A stretch of 64,000 bases of DNA from Pseudomonadota bacterium (lineage in GTDB: Bacteria > Pseudomonadota > Gammaproteobacteria > Burkholderiales > Thiobacillaceae). Every line of letters starts with the position of its first letter. Within the stretch, counting starts at the first letter, position 1. The translations under genes and the position numbers were made by a program. The DNA lies in contig JAJZPG010000010.1 in NCBI GenBank assembly GCA_021811235.1, positions 50,843-114,842 on the forward strand, written 5' to 3'. The notes beneath the pieces are model-generated. The model had not been told where the DNA came from, searched no databases, and was given only the letters and a program-made list of their open reading frames with translations. This document shows, piece by piece, positions 25,258 through 36,855 of this stretch.

Positions 25258-26069
25258 CCTCGCTGCCGGAGCGGCTGGCCGCCTGCCTGCAGGCGAGCGA
25301 ACCGGTGGCCAAGGCGGCCTGCGTGCACGAACTTTATGGGGACTGGCGGGCCGGCCGGGTGGGGCGCGCGGCCGACGCCGCGCGCACGCCGATCGACCGC
25401 CCCGGCCAGCCCGCCAAGCCCGAACTGGTCCCGCCACACAAGGTGCCGCGCCGCCGCGCCGATACCCTTGGCGGTCGTGCCGCACTCATCCATGCGCTGG
25501 CGCATATCGAATTCAACGCGATCAACCTGGCACTCGACGCCGCCCACCGTTTCGCCGGCATGCCGGATGCCTTCTACGCCGACTGGCTCAGGGTGGCCGA
25601 CGAGGAAGCGTTCCATTTCGAGCTGCTGAATCAACACCTGGCGACGTTCGGGCATGACTATGGCGACTTCAAGGCGCACACCGGCCTGTGGGACATGGCG
25701 CTGAAGACCGCGCACGACCCGCTGGTGCGCATGGCGCTGGTGCCGCGCGTGCTGGAAGCGCGCGGGCTCGACGCTACGCCGCTCATCGTCGACAAGCTGA
25801 AAGCGGCGAACGACACGCGCATGGTCGAGATACTCGGCATCATCGAGCGCGACGAGATCGGCCACGTTGCCATCGGTAGCCGCTGGTATGCCTGGTTGTG
25901 CGAAGCGCGCGGGCTGGACCCGGAAACGACGTTCCGCCAGTTGCTGGTCGACTACGATGCGCCGCCGCTGAAGCCGCCGTTCAACCTGGCGGCACGCCGC
26001 CAGGCCGGCTTCAGCGAGCCCGAACTGGCCTGGCTGGAATCGGTTTCACAGGCCGAGCGTCGTCGCTGA
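25239..26069 (+). CDS. DUF455 ferritin-like protein
   Basis: A 276-residue protein of the DUF455 group, which is predicted to have a ferritin-like four-helix bundle with a di-iron site. Candidate metal ligands are AHIEFNAI (about 88-95), ADEEAFHF (about 122-129) and the ERDEIGHVAIG helix (about 207-217), which carry the E and ExxH patterns of that fold. The start is uncertain: GTG 25239 gives an 18-base overlap with the lptG end. It overlaps the convergent downstream gene by 24 bp. The substrate is unknown. Confidence 0.85.
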   Translation: MGGPPLASLPERLAACLQASEPVAKAACVHELYGDWRAGRVGRAADAARTPIDRPGQPAKPELVPPHKVPRRRADTLGGRAALIHALAHIEFNAINLALDAAHRFAGMPDAFYADWLRVADEEAFHFELLNQHLATFGHDYGDFKAHTGLWDMALKTAHDPLVRMALVPRVLEARGLDATPLIVDKLKAANDTRMVEILGIIERDEIGHVAIGSRWYAWLCEARGLDPETTFRQLLVDYDAPPLKPPFNLAARRQAGFSEPELAWLESVSQAERRR

Positions 26070-26516
26070 GACCTGCGCCGGCGCGCGCTGCCACATCTCC
26101 TCGAAGCTGTGGTTCAACTCCGTCGCGCGGGCGGGGTCGTCCTCGTGGAACGCGCCGTGGACCACGCCTTTATCCGCGCGCAGCAGCACGCCACGGCGGT
26201 CGGCCAGCACGAAGGCCTGGTCGGGGCGCGGGGCGTCGGGATCGGCCTGACGGATTTCGAGGACGTGGCCGAAGTCGCGCAGCAGGAGCAACAGGCGCGG
26301 ATGGTCGCGCGCGACGTGGCTGATGTCGTCGAACAGCAGCTCGATGCGACGGCCGCCACCCGCCACGCACAGCGCGCGCAGCGCGGCGAGCCGCGGCGGA
26401 TGGTCGATTTCCAGCAGGCCCGGATCATGATCGTAGACCCTTAACTGGCGGTGGGTGCCGGCCAGCAGCGTGTCGAATGCGGAACGGAATTCGGACGGGG
26501 TTTCGAAAGGGGTCAT
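26046..26516 (-). CDS. hypothetical protein
   Basis: A 156-residue cytoplasmic protein without a recognised function. It has an alternating strand-helix pattern (RQLRVYDHD, RRIELLFDD, FVLADRRGVLLR) somewhat like one half of a phospholipase-D-type fold, but no HKD motif. It begins 4 bp inside the end of the roxA gene (ATGA overlap), so it is coupled to roxA, and its 3' end overlaps the DUF455 gene tail-to-tail. Confidence 0.75.
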   Translation of the reverse strand: MTPFETPSEFRSAFDTLLAGTHRQLRVYDHDPGLLEIDHPPRLAALRALCVAGGGRRIELLFDDISHVARDHPRLLLLLRDFGHVLEIRQADPDAPRPDQAFVLADRRGVLLRADKGVVHGAFHEDDPARATELNHSFEEMWQRAPAQVSATTLGL

Positions 26517-27631
26517 GATGCGTCGATCTCCAGCCAGCCGGCCTCATACCAATCATACAAACGCTGGCGCAGCGCAGACGGCAAGGGTGCGTCGAGTCGG
26601 CGCCGGTCGGCCAGCTGCTTCAGCGCGGCAACCTCGTCGGCCGCGGGCGCAAAGGCTTCGCCGTTGATGAAAAAATGCTTGCCGGTGAACAGCAGGCGCG
26701 ATTTTGGATTGAGCGCGACGCCGTCCTTGTTCGCCTGCCTGTCGAAGGCGGCACGGCCGAGCGGCGCTTCCGGCGCGTCGAAAAACACGTTCGGCTTGGG
26801 TTCGGACAGGTAGCGGCCGGCGAATTCGGCGATGTCGCGCCGGGTCCATTTGATTCTGGCGATCATGGCTTCGATCTGGTCCAGCATGGCGCGGCCGATT
26901 TCGCCGGGATGCGCCTGCAGACGCAGATCCGGGTCGGCATAGCGGCCTTCCAGCTTGATGCTGTCCTGCAGGTGCATCAGGAAGCCCTGTGCCATCTCCT
27001 CGGCGGTGGGCGCGCGGAAACCGATCGAGTAGGTCATGCAGGCGTCCTCGGCAACGCCGTAATGGGCGACGTGCGGCGGCAGGTAGAGCATGTCGCCGGG
27101 GCCGAGCACCCACTCGTCCTCGGCTTCGAAATGGCGCAGGATCTTGAGCGGCGCGTCGTCGATCAAGGCGAGGTCGGTCTGCGTGCTGATCTGCCAGCGG
27201 CGATGGCCCTGGCCCTGCAGCAGGAACACGTCGTAGGAGTCGAAATGCGGCCCCACGCTGCCGCCGGGCACGGCGTAGCTCACCATCAGGTCGTCCAGGC
27301 GGGCGTGCGGGATGAAATCGAAGCGCGCCAGCAGGGCGTCGGCCTCGGGCAGGACGTGGTTGAGCGACTGCACCAGCAGCGTCCACTCGGCGGTTGGCAG
27401 GCGCTTGAAATCGCTCTTGCTGAATGGCCCGTGGTCGAGCTGCCACTCGGTGCCGCTGCCCTGGACCAGGCGCGATTCGACGTCGTCGCGGCAGGCTAGT
27501 TGCTGCATTTCATGCGGTGTCAGCAGGCCGGCAAAGTTCGGCACCGCGTTGCGGATGAGGAGCGGACGCTTGTGCCAGACATCGCGCAGGAAACGGGAGG
27601 GGCTGAGGCCGCCGAGCAGGGTGTTCGTCAT
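26513..27631 (-). CDS. roxA: ribosomal protein L16 arginine hydroxylase (JmjC, RoxA/YcfD type)
   Basis: 2-oxoglutarate/Fe(II) oxygenase that hydroxylates an arginine of ribosomal protein L16. The 372-residue protein shows the N-terminal FLRDVWHKRPLLIRNA, the JmjC metal motif GPHFDSYDVFLLQ (His and Asp), the second metal His in LPPHVAHYG, and the C-terminal winged-helix dimer region. The length matches YcfD-type proteins. It is followed by the coupled 156-residue gene and is divergent from bcp. Confidence 0.92.
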   Translation of the reverse strand: MTNTLLGGLSPSRFLRDVWHKRPLLIRNAVPNFAGLLTPHEMQQLACRDDVESRLVQGSGTEWQLDHGPFSKSDFKRLPTAEWTLLVQSLNHVLPEADALLARFDFIPHARLDDLMVSYAVPGGSVGPHFDSYDVFLLQGQGHRRWQISTQTDLALIDDAPLKILRHFEAEDEWVLGPGDMLYLPPHVAHYGVAEDACMTYSIGFRAPTAEEMAQGFLMHLQDSIKLEGRYADPDLRLQAHPGEIGRAMLDQIEAMIARIKWTRRDIAEFAGRYLSEPKPNVFFDAPEAPLGRAAFDRQANKDGVALNPKSRLLFTGKHFFINGEAFAPAADEVAALKQLADRRRLDAPLPSALRQRLYDWYEAGWLEIDAS

Positions 27632-27668
27632 GAAAGCAATTATAGCGATGCGGCCGGGGCAGCCCTGC

Positions 27669-27674
27669 TAGAAT
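27669..27674 (+). promoter_or_regulatory. bcp: -10 box of bcp
   Basis: TAGAAT within GCTAGAATGC lies 29 bp before the bcp start. The same decamer precedes accA. No convincing -35 box is visible at 16-18 bp. Confidence 0.45.
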
Positions 27675-27702
27675 GCAGCCCGAGAACCCGTGGGGGGAAC
27701 CC

Positions 27703-28167
27703 ATGCTGAAAGCAGGAGACCGTGCGCCGGATTTTTCCAATCCGGATGCGGACATGAACATCGTCGAATTGTCGCAGTTCCGGGGCAAGATCCTGGTGCT
27801 GTATTTCTACGTGCGTGACGACACCCCCGGCTGCACCACCGAGGCGATCGAGTTTTCCGAACTGGAGAATGATTTCGCCAAGGCGGGCGCCGCCGTGGTC
27901 GGCGTGTCGCGCGACGACTGCATCAAGCACGGCGAGTTTCGCGACAAGCACGGCATCAGCGTGCGGCTGCTGGCCGACAAGGAGCAGACCACCAGCGCCG
28001 CCTACGGCGTGCTGCAGGACAAGGAAGTGGATGGCGTCATGCGTAAAAGCACGGTGCGCTCCACGTTCATCATCGACAAACAGGGCGTCATCCGTCACGC
28101 CCTGTACGGCGTTTCCAGTCGCGGCCATGCGGCAGAAGCGCTTCAACTGGTAAAGGAACTCAAGTGA
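27703..28167 (+). CDS. bcp: thioredoxin-dependent peroxiredoxin (Bcp/PrxQ)
   Basis: Reduces hydrogen peroxide and organic peroxides in the cytoplasm. The 154-residue protein has the peroxidatic motif DDTPGCTTEA with Cys44; the usual resolving cysteine five residues later is replaced (Ile49), and the only other cysteine is Cys73 (RDDCIKHG), so resolution may use that residue or an external thiol. ATG 27703 is chosen over one ten codons earlier because homologues begin at MLKAGDRAPDF. Its stop overlaps the GTG of the next gene. Confidence 0.94.
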   Translation: MLKAGDRAPDFSNPDADMNIVELSQFRGKILVLYFYVRDDTPGCTTEAIEFSELENDFAKAGAAVVGVSRDDCIKHGEFRDKHGISVRLLADKEQTTSAAYGVLQDKEVDGVMRKSTVRSTFIIDKQGVIRHALYGVSSRGHAAEALQLVKELK

Positions 28168-28646
28168 ATATCGGCAAGGATACCGTGGTCACCATCACCT
28201 ACATCGTCCACGACCTGGACGGCAAGCTGCTGGAGGAAAGCGACGAACCGGTCAGCTACCTGCACGGCGGCTACGACAATATTTTTCCGCTGGTCGAGCA
28301 GGCGCTGGAGGGCAAGGCAGTGGGCGAGAAGGTCGACCTCAAGCTGCAGCCCGTCGATGCTTTCGGCGAATTTGACGAGAACCTGGTGCGAATCGAGCCG
28401 CGCGAGGCCTTTCCGCCCGAGATCGAGATCGGCATGCAGTTCGTCGGCTCGCCCCTCGAAGGCGGCGAGGAATTGCTCTATACGGTGACCGACATCGCCG
28501 AAGACAAGGTGGTGGTCGACGGCAATCATCCTTACGCCGGCCAGGCAGTGCATTTCCAGTGCCAGGTCGCCGAGGTGCGTGCCGCGACGCCGGACGAGGT
28601 TGCGCATCGCCATGCGCACGGCGCCCACGGCCATCACCATCACTGA
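28164..28646 (+). CDS. slyD: SlyD-type FKBP peptidyl-prolyl isomerase
   Basis: Folding helper with an FKBP domain interrupted by an insert-in-flap chaperone domain. The 160-residue protein shows VTITYIVHDLDGKLLEES, the YLHGGYDNIFPLVEQAL active-site stretch, and a histidine-rich tail (HRHAHGAHGHHHH) suited to binding nickel or zinc. The start is GTG overlapping the bcp stop (GTGA). SlyD is a nickel chaperone in E. coli; no hydrogenase genes are in the window. Confidence 0.93.
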   Translation: MNIGKDTVVTITYIVHDLDGKLLEESDEPVSYLHGGYDNIFPLVEQALEGKAVGEKVDLKLQPVDAFGEFDENLVRIEPREAFPPEIEIGMQFVGSPLEGGEELLYTVTDIAEDKVVVDGNHPYAGQAVHFQCQVAEVRAATPDEVAHRHAHGAHGHHHH

Positions 28647-28673
28647 GCCGCACGGCAAGTGGCGCCGGGCTGC

Positions 28674-28679
28674 TAGAAT
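28674..28679 (+). promoter_or_regulatory. accA: -10 box of accA
   Basis: TAGAAT within GCTAGAATGC, 44 bp before the accA start, in the gap after slyD. The -35 region is not convincing. Confidence 0.4.
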
Positions 28680-28723
28680 GCCCGGCTAACCTGTTTTCCG
28701 TGACAGCCTGATCAAGACCATTG

Positions 28724-29692
28724 ATGAAAACCACCTTCCTCGACTTCGAGCAGCCGATCGCCGAACTCGAAGCCAAGATCGAAGAACTGCGCTTCGTGCA
28801 GGATGATTCCGCGCTGGACATCTCGGAAGAGATCCGCCGCCTGCAGAAAAAGAGCCAGACGCTCACCAAGGACATCTACGCCAAGCTCAATGCCTGGCAG
28901 GTGTCGCAGGTGGCACGCCATCCGCAGCGTCCCTACACGCTCGATTACGTGCAGGGTCTGTTCACCGATTTCGCCGAACTGCACGGCGACCGCGCGTTCG
29001 CCGACGACGCCGCGATCGTCGGCGGCATCGCCCGCTTCAATGGCGAGCCGGTGATGGTGATCGGCCACCAGAAGGGCCGCGACACCAAGGAAAAGATCTA
29101 CCGCAATTTCGGCATGCCGCGCCCCGAGGGCTATCGCAAGGCGCTGCGCCTGATGCGCCTGGCGGAGAAATTCCGCATGCCGATCCTCACCTTCATCGAC
29201 ACCCCGGGCGCCTATCCCGGCATCGGCGCCGAGGAGCGCGGCCAGTCCGAGGCGATCGCGCGCAACCTGTACGTCATGGCCGAACTGCAGACGCCGGTCG
29301 TCTGCACCATCGTCGGCGAGGGCGGATCGGGCGGCGCGCTGGCGATCGGCGTCGGCGACCGCACCCTGATCCTGCAGTACTCCACCTACTCGGTCATCTC
29401 GCCCGAGGGCTGCGCCTCGATCCTGTGGAAAAGCGCCGACAAGGCGTCGGTTGCCGCCGAAACCCTCGCCATCACCGCCGACCGCCTGAAAGCCAACGGT
29501 CTGGTCGATCGCATCATCGAGGAGCCGTTGGGCGGCGCGCAGCGCGACTGGGATGCCATGTTCCAGAGCATGCGGCGCGCGCTGACCGATACCCTGACCG
29601 AGTTGCGCAAGCAGCCGCTCGATGCGCTGCTGGCTGCGCGCTACCAGCGCCTGCGGGCGTATGGCAGCTTCAAGGAAAACCCTGCCAAATAA
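28724..29692 (+). CDS. accA: acetyl-CoA carboxylase carboxyltransferase subunit alpha
   Basis: With AccD, transfers carboxyl from biotin to acetyl-CoA, the committed step of fatty-acid synthesis. The 322-residue protein has the family start [17 protein letters not shown], the [18 protein letters not shown] signature, DTPGAYPG and the oxyanion glycine run [15 protein letters not shown] 28724 is preferred over the TTG directly before it. Its end overlaps the tilS start. Confidence 0.97.
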   Translation: MKTTFLDFEQPIAELEAKIEELRFVQDDSALDISEEIRRLQKKSQTLTKDIYAKLNAWQVSQVARHPQRPYTLDYVQGLFTDFAELHGDRAFADDAAIVGGIARFNGEPVMVIGHQKGRDTKEKIYRNFGMPRPEGYRKALRLMRLAEKFRMPILTFIDTPGAYPGIGAEERGQSEAIARNLYVMAELQTPVVCTIVGEGGSGGALAIGVGDRTLILQYSTYSVISPEGCASILWKSADKASVAAETLAITADRLKANGLVDRIIEEPLGGAQRDWDAMFQSMRRALTDTLTELRKQPLDALLAARYQRLRAYGSFKENPAK

Positions 29693-31046
29693 GGCTGTCG
29701 TCGATGTCGTGGCGGGCGTTCTGGCCCGCCACGTCGTTCCGCGGGCGCGGCTCGTACTGGCCCTGTCGGGCGGCCTCGATTCGGTGGTCCTGCTGCACGC
29801 CCTGGTGGCGCTGCGCGATGCCCACCCATTCGAATTGCAGGCGATCCATGTGCACCACGGCCTGTCGCCGCATGCCGACGAATGGGCCGATTTCTGTGCG
29901 CAGCTCTGTGCATCGCATGCCGTTCAGCTGAGCATCGATCGCGTGCAGGTTGCGCGCGATGATCCGGCGGGCATCGAGGCCGCCGCGCGGCGGGAACGCC
30001 AGCGCATTTTTGCCGGCGTCGCCGCGGATTTTCTGCTTACCGCCCACCAGCAGGACGATCAGGCGGAAACGCTCGTGCTACAGCTGCTGCGCGGCGCCGG
30101 CCCCAAAGGCCTGGCGGCGATGCCGGCGCTGCAACGCCGGCACGACTGGCGGGCGATCCAGTTGCGACCGCTGCTCGATGTGGCGCGCGCCGCGATTCTT
30201 GATCATGCACAGGCCCATGATCTGGCGTGGGTCGAGGACGAAAGCAACCGCGATCCCCGTTATCGCCGCAATGCCCTGCGCCAGCAGGTCATGCCGCTGT
30301 TGAGCGCCCACTTCCCGGGCAGTCAGGCCACCCTTGCGCGCGCGGCCGCCCTGCAGGCCGAGGCTGCAGGCCTGCTCGACGATCTGGCGCAACTGGATGC
30401 AGTCGGGGCCATCGAAGGCGCCCGCCTCGACTGCGCCGCGCTGGCGCGGCTGTCGCTGCCGCGCGCGCGCAATCTGCTGCGCCATTTCATCGATCTGCAG
30501 GGCTATCCGATGCCGAATGCGCGAATCCTGGGGGAGGCGCTGCACCAGCTCCTGGAGGCGCGCCACGATGCACGCGTCTGCGTCAACCTCCGGCTCGCCG
30601 AGTTGTGGCGTTTTCGCGGCGGCGCGTATCTGGTACCGCCCCCGCCGCCGCCGGCGCCACCGGTTCGCTGGCAGGGCGAGCCGGCGCTCTGGGTGCCGGA
30701 CGCAGGGTTCCATGTGCGGATGGAGGCGGCGACCGGCGCCGGCCTGAAACGCTCGCTGCTCGAAACCGGCGTGGTCATGCTGGGCGTGCGGCAGGGTGGG
30801 GAGCGGATGCGGCTGCATGCGGACGGCCCGCATCGCAGCCTGAAAAACCTGCTGCAGGAACACGCGGTCCCGCCCTGGCGACGTGCGCGATTGCCGCTCT
30901 TGTGGTGCGACGGCCGGCTGGCATGGGCGGCAGGAATCGGCTTCGATGCCGATCTGTCCGCCGCGCCGGGTGAACCGGGCTTGCTTCCGTGGGCCGTGGA
31001 ACCGCCGTCGGGACAAGACAGCGGGGGGCGCGGCGTGCTATCCTAG
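29661..31046 (+). CDS. tilS: tRNA(Ile)-lysidine synthase
   Basis: Attaches lysine to C34 of the tRNA-Ile that reads AUA, using ATP. The 461-residue protein has the PP-loop SGGLDS (36-41), the [11 protein letters not shown] motif, a middle domain and a C-terminal domain ([15 protein letters not shown]). A proline run (PPPPPPAPP) separates the middle and C-terminal domains. ATG 29661 gives a 32-base overlap with accA; the exact start is uncertain. The accA-tilS order is common in Betaproteobacteria. Confidence 0.94.
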   Translation: MAASRKTLPNKAVVDVVAGVLARHVVPRARLVLALSGGLDSVVLLHALVALRDAHPFELQAIHVHHGLSPHADEWADFCAQLCASHAVQLSIDRVQVARDDPAGIEAAARRERQRIFAGVAADFLLTAHQQDDQAETLVLQLLRGAGPKGLAAMPALQRRHDWRAIQLRPLLDVARAAILDHAQAHDLAWVEDESNRDPRYRRNALRQQVMPLLSAHFPGSQATLARAAALQAEAAGLLDDLAQLDAVGAIEGARLDCAALARLSLPRARNLLRHFIDLQGYPMPNARILGEALHQLLEARHDARVCVNLRLAELWRFRGGAYLVPPPPPPAPPVRWQGEPALWVPDAGFHVRMEAATGAGLKRSLLETGVVMLGVRQGGERMRLHADGPHRSLKNLLQEHAVPPWRRARLPLLWCDGRLAWAAGIGFDADLSAAPGEPGLLPWAVEPPSGQDSGGRGVLS

Positions 31047-31100
31047 CGGGCTGATTTTCATGGTTTTTTGAACCTTTTCTCATTCATCTGGAGCATGCAC

Positions 31101-31529
31101 ATGGCTGTTCAGCGCACTTTTTCCATCATCAAACCCGATGCCGTCGCCAAGAACGTGATCGGCAAGATCGTCAGCCGCTTCGAGAGCAACGGCCTCAAGG
31201 TCGTGGCGTCGAAAATGAAGCACCTGTCGCGCCAGGAAGCCGAAGGCTTCTACGCCGTGCACAAGGACCGCCCCTTCTTCAAGGACCTGGTCGACTTCAT
31301 GGTCTCCGGCCCCGTGGTGCTGCAGGTGCTGGAAGGCGAGGACGCGATCGCCAAGAACCGTGCGCTGATGGGCGCGACCGATCCGAAGAAGGCCGAAGCC
31401 GGCACCATCCGCGCCGATTTCGCCGAGAGCATCGACGCCAATGCCGTGCACGGCTCCGACGCGCCTGAAACCGCCGCGATCGAGATCGCCTACTTCTTCC
31501 CCGCCTGCGAAGTCTACGCCGGCCGTTAA
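31101..31529 (+). CDS. ndk: nucleoside-diphosphate kinase
   Basis: Balances nucleoside triphosphate pools by a phosphohistidine mechanism. The 142-residue protein shows [11 protein letters not shown] at the N-terminus and the active-site histidine in [15 protein letters not shown] 31101 has TGGAG 7 nt upstream; longer starts are not conserved. It begins the run ndk-rlmN-pilW-rodZ-ispG-hisS seen in many Betaproteobacteria. Confidence 0.98.
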   Translation: MAVQRTFSIIKPDAVAKNVIGKIVSRFESNGLKVVASKMKHLSRQEAEGFYAVHKDRPFFKDLVDFMVSGPVVLQVLEGEDAIAKNRALMGATDPKKAEAGTIRADFAESIDANAVHGSDAPETAAIEIAYFFPACEVYAGR

Positions 31530-31535
31530 ACGCGC

Positions 31536-32669
31536 ATGCCGCAGAATCTGCTCGATTTCGACCTCGCAGGACTGACTGCCTGGTTCGGCGAACTCGGCGA
31601 AAAGCCGTTTCGCGCCCGTCAGGTGTTCCACTGGATACACCAGGCGGGCGTGGCCGATTTCGCGCAGATGACCGACATCGCCAAGAGCCTGCGCGAGAAG
31701 CTGCAGCAACAGGCGGTGGTGCAGGCGCCGGCGCTCAACTACGCGCACCTGTCTGCCGACGGCACGCGCAAGTGGCTGTTCGACGTGGGCCCCAGCAGCG
31801 GAGCTGCCAGCGATCAGGCGTGGCGAAACGGCATCGAGACGGTGTTCATCCCGGAAGACGACCGTGGGACGCTGTGCGTGTCGTCGCAGGTCGGCTGCGC
31901 GCTGGAATGCACCTTCTGTTCGACCGGCCGCCAGGGCTTCAACCGCAACCTCACGGTGGCCGAGATCATCGGCCAGTTGTGGGTTGCGCAGCACAGCCTG
32001 AAGACCGAGCCCAACCGCACCACCGGCGAGATCGCCGAGCGCCCCGTTTCCAACGTCGTGATGATGGGCATGGGCGAGCCGCTGGCGAATTTCGAGAACG
32101 TGGTGACCGCGCTCGGCGTCATGCTCGACGACCATGCCTATGGTCTGTCACGGCGGCGGGTGACGGTGTCGACCTCCGGCCTGGTGCCGGCGATGGACCG
32201 CCTGGCCGAGCGTTGTCCGGTGGCGCTGGCGGTGAGCCTGCACGCGCCGAACGATGCGCTGCGCGACCAGATCGTGCCGATCAACAGGAAGTATCCCTTG
32301 CGCGAGCTGATGGCCGCGTGCCGGCGCTATCTGGTGCATGCGCCGCGCGACTTCATTACCTTCGAGTACGTGATGCTGGCCGGCGTGAACGACCAGCCGG
32401 AGCATGCGCGCCAGCTGATCGAGCTCACGCGCGACGTGCCGTGCAAGTTCAATCTCATCCCGTTCAATCCTTTCCCGGATTCGGGCTATGAAAAGCCGCG
32501 TGCCGAGGCATTGCGCGTGTTCCGCGAGATCCTGCAGGACGCGGGCCATGTGGTGACCACGCGCAAGACCCGTGGCGATGATATCGATGCGGCTTGCGGC
32601 CAGCTGGCGGGCAAGGTGGCCGACAAGAGTGGCCGCGTGATGAAACGGATGCACAAGGAGGCGGCGTGA
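31536..32669 (+). CDS. rlmN: dual-specificity rRNA/tRNA adenine-C2 methyltransferase RlmN
   Basis: Radical-SAM enzyme that methylates A2503 of 23S rRNA and A37 of some tRNAs. The 377-residue protein has the cluster motif CALECTFC (Cys121, 125, 128), the [12 protein letters not shown] segment, and the C-terminal [11 protein letters not shown] with the methyl-carrier cysteine. It starts 6 bp after ndk and overlaps pilW by the GTGA arrangement. Confidence 0.97.
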   Translation: MPQNLLDFDLAGLTAWFGELGEKPFRARQVFHWIHQAGVADFAQMTDIAKSLREKLQQQAVVQAPALNYAHLSADGTRKWLFDVGPSSGAASDQAWRNGIETVFIPEDDRGTLCVSSQVGCALECTFCSTGRQGFNRNLTVAEIIGQLWVAQHSLKTEPNRTTGEIAERPVSNVVMMGMGEPLANFENVVTALGVMLDDHAYGLSRRRVTVSTSGLVPAMDRLAERCPVALAVSLHAPNDALRDQIVPINRKYPLRELMAACRRYLVHAPRDFITFEYVMLAGVNDQPEHARQLIELTRDVPCKFNLIPFNPFPDSGYEKPRAEALRVFREILQDAGHVVTTRKTRGDDIDAACGQLAGKVADKSGRVMKRMHKEAA

Positions 32670-33433
32670 AAAAATGGATCGTCATGGCAGCAGCCATACT
32701 GGCCGGCTGTGCGGGCCAGCCCATCGAGGGCGGCATGGGCGTCAACAGCGAAGTGGACAGCGAAACCCGCCAGCGTGCGCGCGCCTTCACCGACCTCGCT
32801 GCCGCCTATTTTTCCCGTGCCCAGTACAAGGTCGCGCTCGACGAACTGCGTAAGGCGATCACGATCGACAACCGCTTCGGGCCGGCCTACAACGTCTACG
32901 GCCTGATCTACATGGAATTGGCCGAGGACAAGCTGGCCGAGGAAAACTTCCGCCGCGCGATCGAACTGGACCGCAGCGATTCCGAGTCGCGCAACAACTA
33001 CGGCTGGTTCCTCTGCACCCGTGGCCGCCACAACGAAGGCCTGGAGCAATTCTCCGCTGCCCTGCGCAACCCTTTGTACACGCAGCCCGAACTGGCGATG
33101 GCGAATGCGGGCCAATGCGCCGAGCTGAAGGGCGATCTTGCGCTGGCCGAAGCCAACCTGATGAAATCGCTCAAGCTGCAGCCTGACAACGCCAACACCC
33201 TGCTGAAACTGGCCGGCCTGCATTTCCGTCAGGGGCGGCTCGACGAGACGCAGCGTCTACTGACCCGCCACGCCGAGCTTGCGCCGCCAACCGCCGAAAG
33301 CCTGTGGCTGGGTGTGCGGCTCGAACGCAAGCTGGGCGATCGTGCCCAGGAAGCGGCCTATGGCCTGCAGCTGCGCAAGCGTTTCCCCGATTCGAAGGAA
33401 GCACGGCAGTTGCAAGCAGGGCAATACGAATGA
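32666..33433 (+). CDS. pilW: PilW/PilF type IV pilus biogenesis lipoprotein (TPR)
   Basis: Outer-membrane lipoprotein that helps assemble the PilQ secretin. The 255-residue precursor starts with GTG (AAGGAGGCGGC just upstream), has a lipobox LAGC with Cys15, and then about six tetratricopeptide repeats (first [13 protein letters not shown], second [11 protein letters not shown]). Its stop overlaps rodZ. The rlmN-pilW-rodZ order supports the assignment. Confidence 0.93.
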   Translation: MKKWIVMAAAILAGCAGQPIEGGMGVNSEVDSETRQRARAFTDLAAAYFSRAQYKVALDELRKAITIDNRFGPAYNVYGLIYMELAEDKLAEENFRRAIELDRSDSESRNNYGWFLCTRGRHNEGLEQFSAALRNPLYTQPELAMANAGQCAELKGDLALAEANLMKSLKLQPDNANTLLKLAGLHFRQGRLDETQRLLTRHAELAPPTAESLWLGVRLERKLGDRAQEAAYGLQLRKRFPDSKEARQLQAGQYE

Positions 33434-34314
33434 ACGAAACGACATTGACCTCGGTCGGACAGACGCTGCGTGACGCGCGCGAGGCACAAGGCATGACGCT
33501 GGACGAGGCGGCCGCCCGCCTGCGTCTGATGCATCGCCAGGTCGAGGCGATGGAGGCGGACGATTTCGAAAGCCTGGGCCAGCCCGTGTTCGCACGCGGC
33601 TTCGTGCGCAATTACGCGCGCCTGCTGGGGCTGGATGGCGAAGTGTTGCTGGCGCGCATGCAGGGGGCGCCGGACGAACCGGCCGCGGTCGGCCACGCCG
33701 AGCCGCCCTTGCCGCATTCGTGGTTGACTTCGCCGTGGCTGATCCTGTTGCTGCTGGGCCTGCTGGTGGTCGTGGCGGTGCCGGTGGGCTTGTACCTGTG
33801 GCTCAATAGTGACGTGGACGAAGCCCCGGTCAGCCATGCGCCGGTGGTGCGGCCGCGTCCTGCTGTCGCCGAGAAGAAGCCGGTGGAACCTCAGCCGGAG
33901 GGCAGCGTGCCCGTTGCACCGAATACCCCTGTGGCGCCGATCGCGTCCCCTCAGACCGTTCCCACGGAACCCGCTCCTGCGGAAGCCGCGCCCCCTGAGA
34001 CTCCGCCCCCCGCGACCGTGCCGACGCAGGCCGCACCCGCTGAAGCCGGTGCTTCCGCCGCGCCCTCACCGGCCAATGGCATGCTTCATCTCGAATTCGG
34101 CGAGGAGGCGTGGGTCGAAATCAAGGATGCCAGCGGCCGCATGCTGCATCGCCAGCTCAATCCGCCGGGCAGCAGCGTGAATGTGCGCGGCCAGCCGCCG
34201 TTCGGCGTGGTGATCGGCAACGCCGGGCAGGCACGCATGACCTACAACGGTCGCCCGATCGACTTGAAACCTTTCATCGACGTGACGGTTGCCCGCTTCA
34301 CGCTCGAAGAATAG
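33430..34314 (+). CDS. rodZ: RodZ-like cytoskeletal/HTH membrane protein
   Basis: Links the MreB cytoskeleton to the cell-wall machinery. The 294-residue protein has an N-terminal Xre-type helix-turn-helix domain (10-75, [16 protein letters not shown]), one transmembrane helix (about 102-125), a proline-rich periplasmic linker (about 140-215) and a C-terminal DUF4115 beta domain ([14 protein letters not shown]). ATG 33430 overlaps the pilW stop. Confidence 0.93.
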   Translation: MNETTLTSVGQTLRDAREAQGMTLDEAAARLRLMHRQVEAMEADDFESLGQPVFARGFVRNYARLLGLDGEVLLARMQGAPDEPAAVGHAEPPLPHSWLTSPWLILLLLGLLVVVAVPVGLYLWLNSDVDEAPVSHAPVVRPRPAVAEKKPVEPQPEGSVPVAPNTPVAPIASPQTVPTEPAPAEAAPPETPPPATVPTQAAPAEAGASAAPSPANGMLHLEFGEEAWVEIKDASGRMLHRQLNPPGSSVNVRGQPPFGVVIGNAGQARMTYNGRPIDLKPFIDVTVARFTLEE

Positions 34315-34330
34315 CCGCACTGGAAGAATG

Positions 34331-35551
34331 ATGTCCCAGATAGTCCGTCGTCCCACTCGCCAGGTGCGGGTCGGCCAGGTATGGGTGGGGGGCGACGCCC
34401 CCGTGGTGGTGCAGTCGATGACCAATACCGATACCGTCGATGTCACGGCCACCGTCCGCCAGGTCCAGGCGCTCGCCGACGCCGGTTCGGAACTGGTACG
34501 CCTCACCGTCAATACGCTGGAGGCGGCCGCTGCGGTGCCGCGTATCCGTGAGCGCCTCGATGTCCTGGGCTGCCGCGTGCCGCTGATCGGCGACTTCCAC
34601 TTCAACGGCCACAAACTGCTGACCCAGGTGCCGGAGTGCGCGCAGGCGCTGGCCAAGCTCAGGATCAACCCCGGCAACATCGGGCGCGGCAACAAGCGCG
34701 ACGAGCAGTTTGCCACCCTGATCGAGGTGGCGTGCCGCTACGACAAGCCGGTGCGCATCGGCGTCAACTGGGGCAGTCTCGACCAGGCGCTGGCCGCGCG
34801 CATGATGGACGACAACGCGCGCCTGGCGCATCCCGAAGACGCCGAGGTGGTGATGCGTCGCGCGATGGTGGCCTCCGCGCTGGAGTCGGCGAAAAAGGCC
34901 GAGGAACTGGGGCTTGGAGGCGACAAGATCATCCTGTCGTGCAAGATGAGCCGGGTGCAGGATCTGATTGCCGTCTACCGCGACCTCGCTTCGCAGTGCG
35001 ACTACCCGCTGCACCTTGGCCTCACCGAGGCCGGCATGGGCAGCAAGGGCATCGTCGCCTCGACCGCTGCGCTGTCGGTGCTGCTGCAGGAAGGCATCGG
35101 CGACACGATACGCATTTCTTTGACACCCGAGCCGGGCGGCGAGCGCACCCAGGAAGTCCGTGTCGGCCAGGAGATCCTGCAGGCGCTCGGCCTGCGCGCC
35201 TTCACCCCGCAGGTCACCGCCTGCCCGGGCTGCGGCCGCACCACCTCGACCGTATTCCAGGAACTCGCGCAGGACATCGAAACCTATCTGCGCACCCAGA
35301 TGCCGGTGTGGCGCAGCCAGTATCCCGGCGTCGAGTCGATGCAGGTGGCGGTGATGGGCTGCGTGGTCAACGGCCCCGGCGAATCCAAGCACGCCAACAT
35401 CGGTATCTCGCTGCCCGGCACCGGCGAAGTGCCGGTGGCGCCGGTGTACGTCGACGGCGAGAAGACCGTGACGCTGAAGGGCGACCGCATCGCCGCGGAT
35501 TTCCAGGCGATCGTCGAGGACTACGTGCGCAGCCACTACGGCGCTGCGTGA
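34331..35551 (+). CDS. ispG: 4-hydroxy-3-methylbut-2-enyl-diphosphate synthase
   Basis: Iron-sulfur enzyme of the MEP isoprenoid pathway. The 406-residue protein has the [12 protein letters not shown] start region, the TIM-barrel body, and the [4Fe-4S] cysteines in ACPGCGRTT and [10 protein letters not shown]. Two adjacent ATGs (34328, 34331) are possible; the second is better spaced from GGAAG. It follows rodZ closely. Confidence 0.97.
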   Translation: MSQIVRRPTRQVRVGQVWVGGDAPVVVQSMTNTDTVDVTATVRQVQALADAGSELVRLTVNTLEAAAAVPRIRERLDVLGCRVPLIGDFHFNGHKLLTQVPECAQALAKLRINPGNIGRGNKRDEQFATLIEVACRYDKPVRIGVNWGSLDQALAARMMDDNARLAHPEDAEVVMRRAMVASALESAKKAEELGLGGDKIILSCKMSRVQDLIAVYRDLASQCDYPLHLGLTEAGMGSKGIVASTAALSVLLQEGIGDTIRISLTPEPGGERTQEVRVGQEILQALGLRAFTPQVTACPGCGRTTSTVFQELAQDIETYLRTQMPVWRSQYPGVESMQVAVMGCVVNGPGESKHANIGISLPGTGEVPVAPVYVDGEKTVTLKGDRIAADFQAIVEDYVRSHYGAA

Positions 35552-35574
35552 CGCGCATTTCTGCTGATTAAATT

Positions 35575-36834
<1,260 letters not shown>

Positions 36835-36855
36835 ATTCAACAAAGGCATAACGCG

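Noticed and set aside
34320..34330. Earlier start for ispG at 34289
   Set aside because: The added residues lie within the rodZ end, have no family similarity, and the GGAAG site fits the ATG at 34328/34331.
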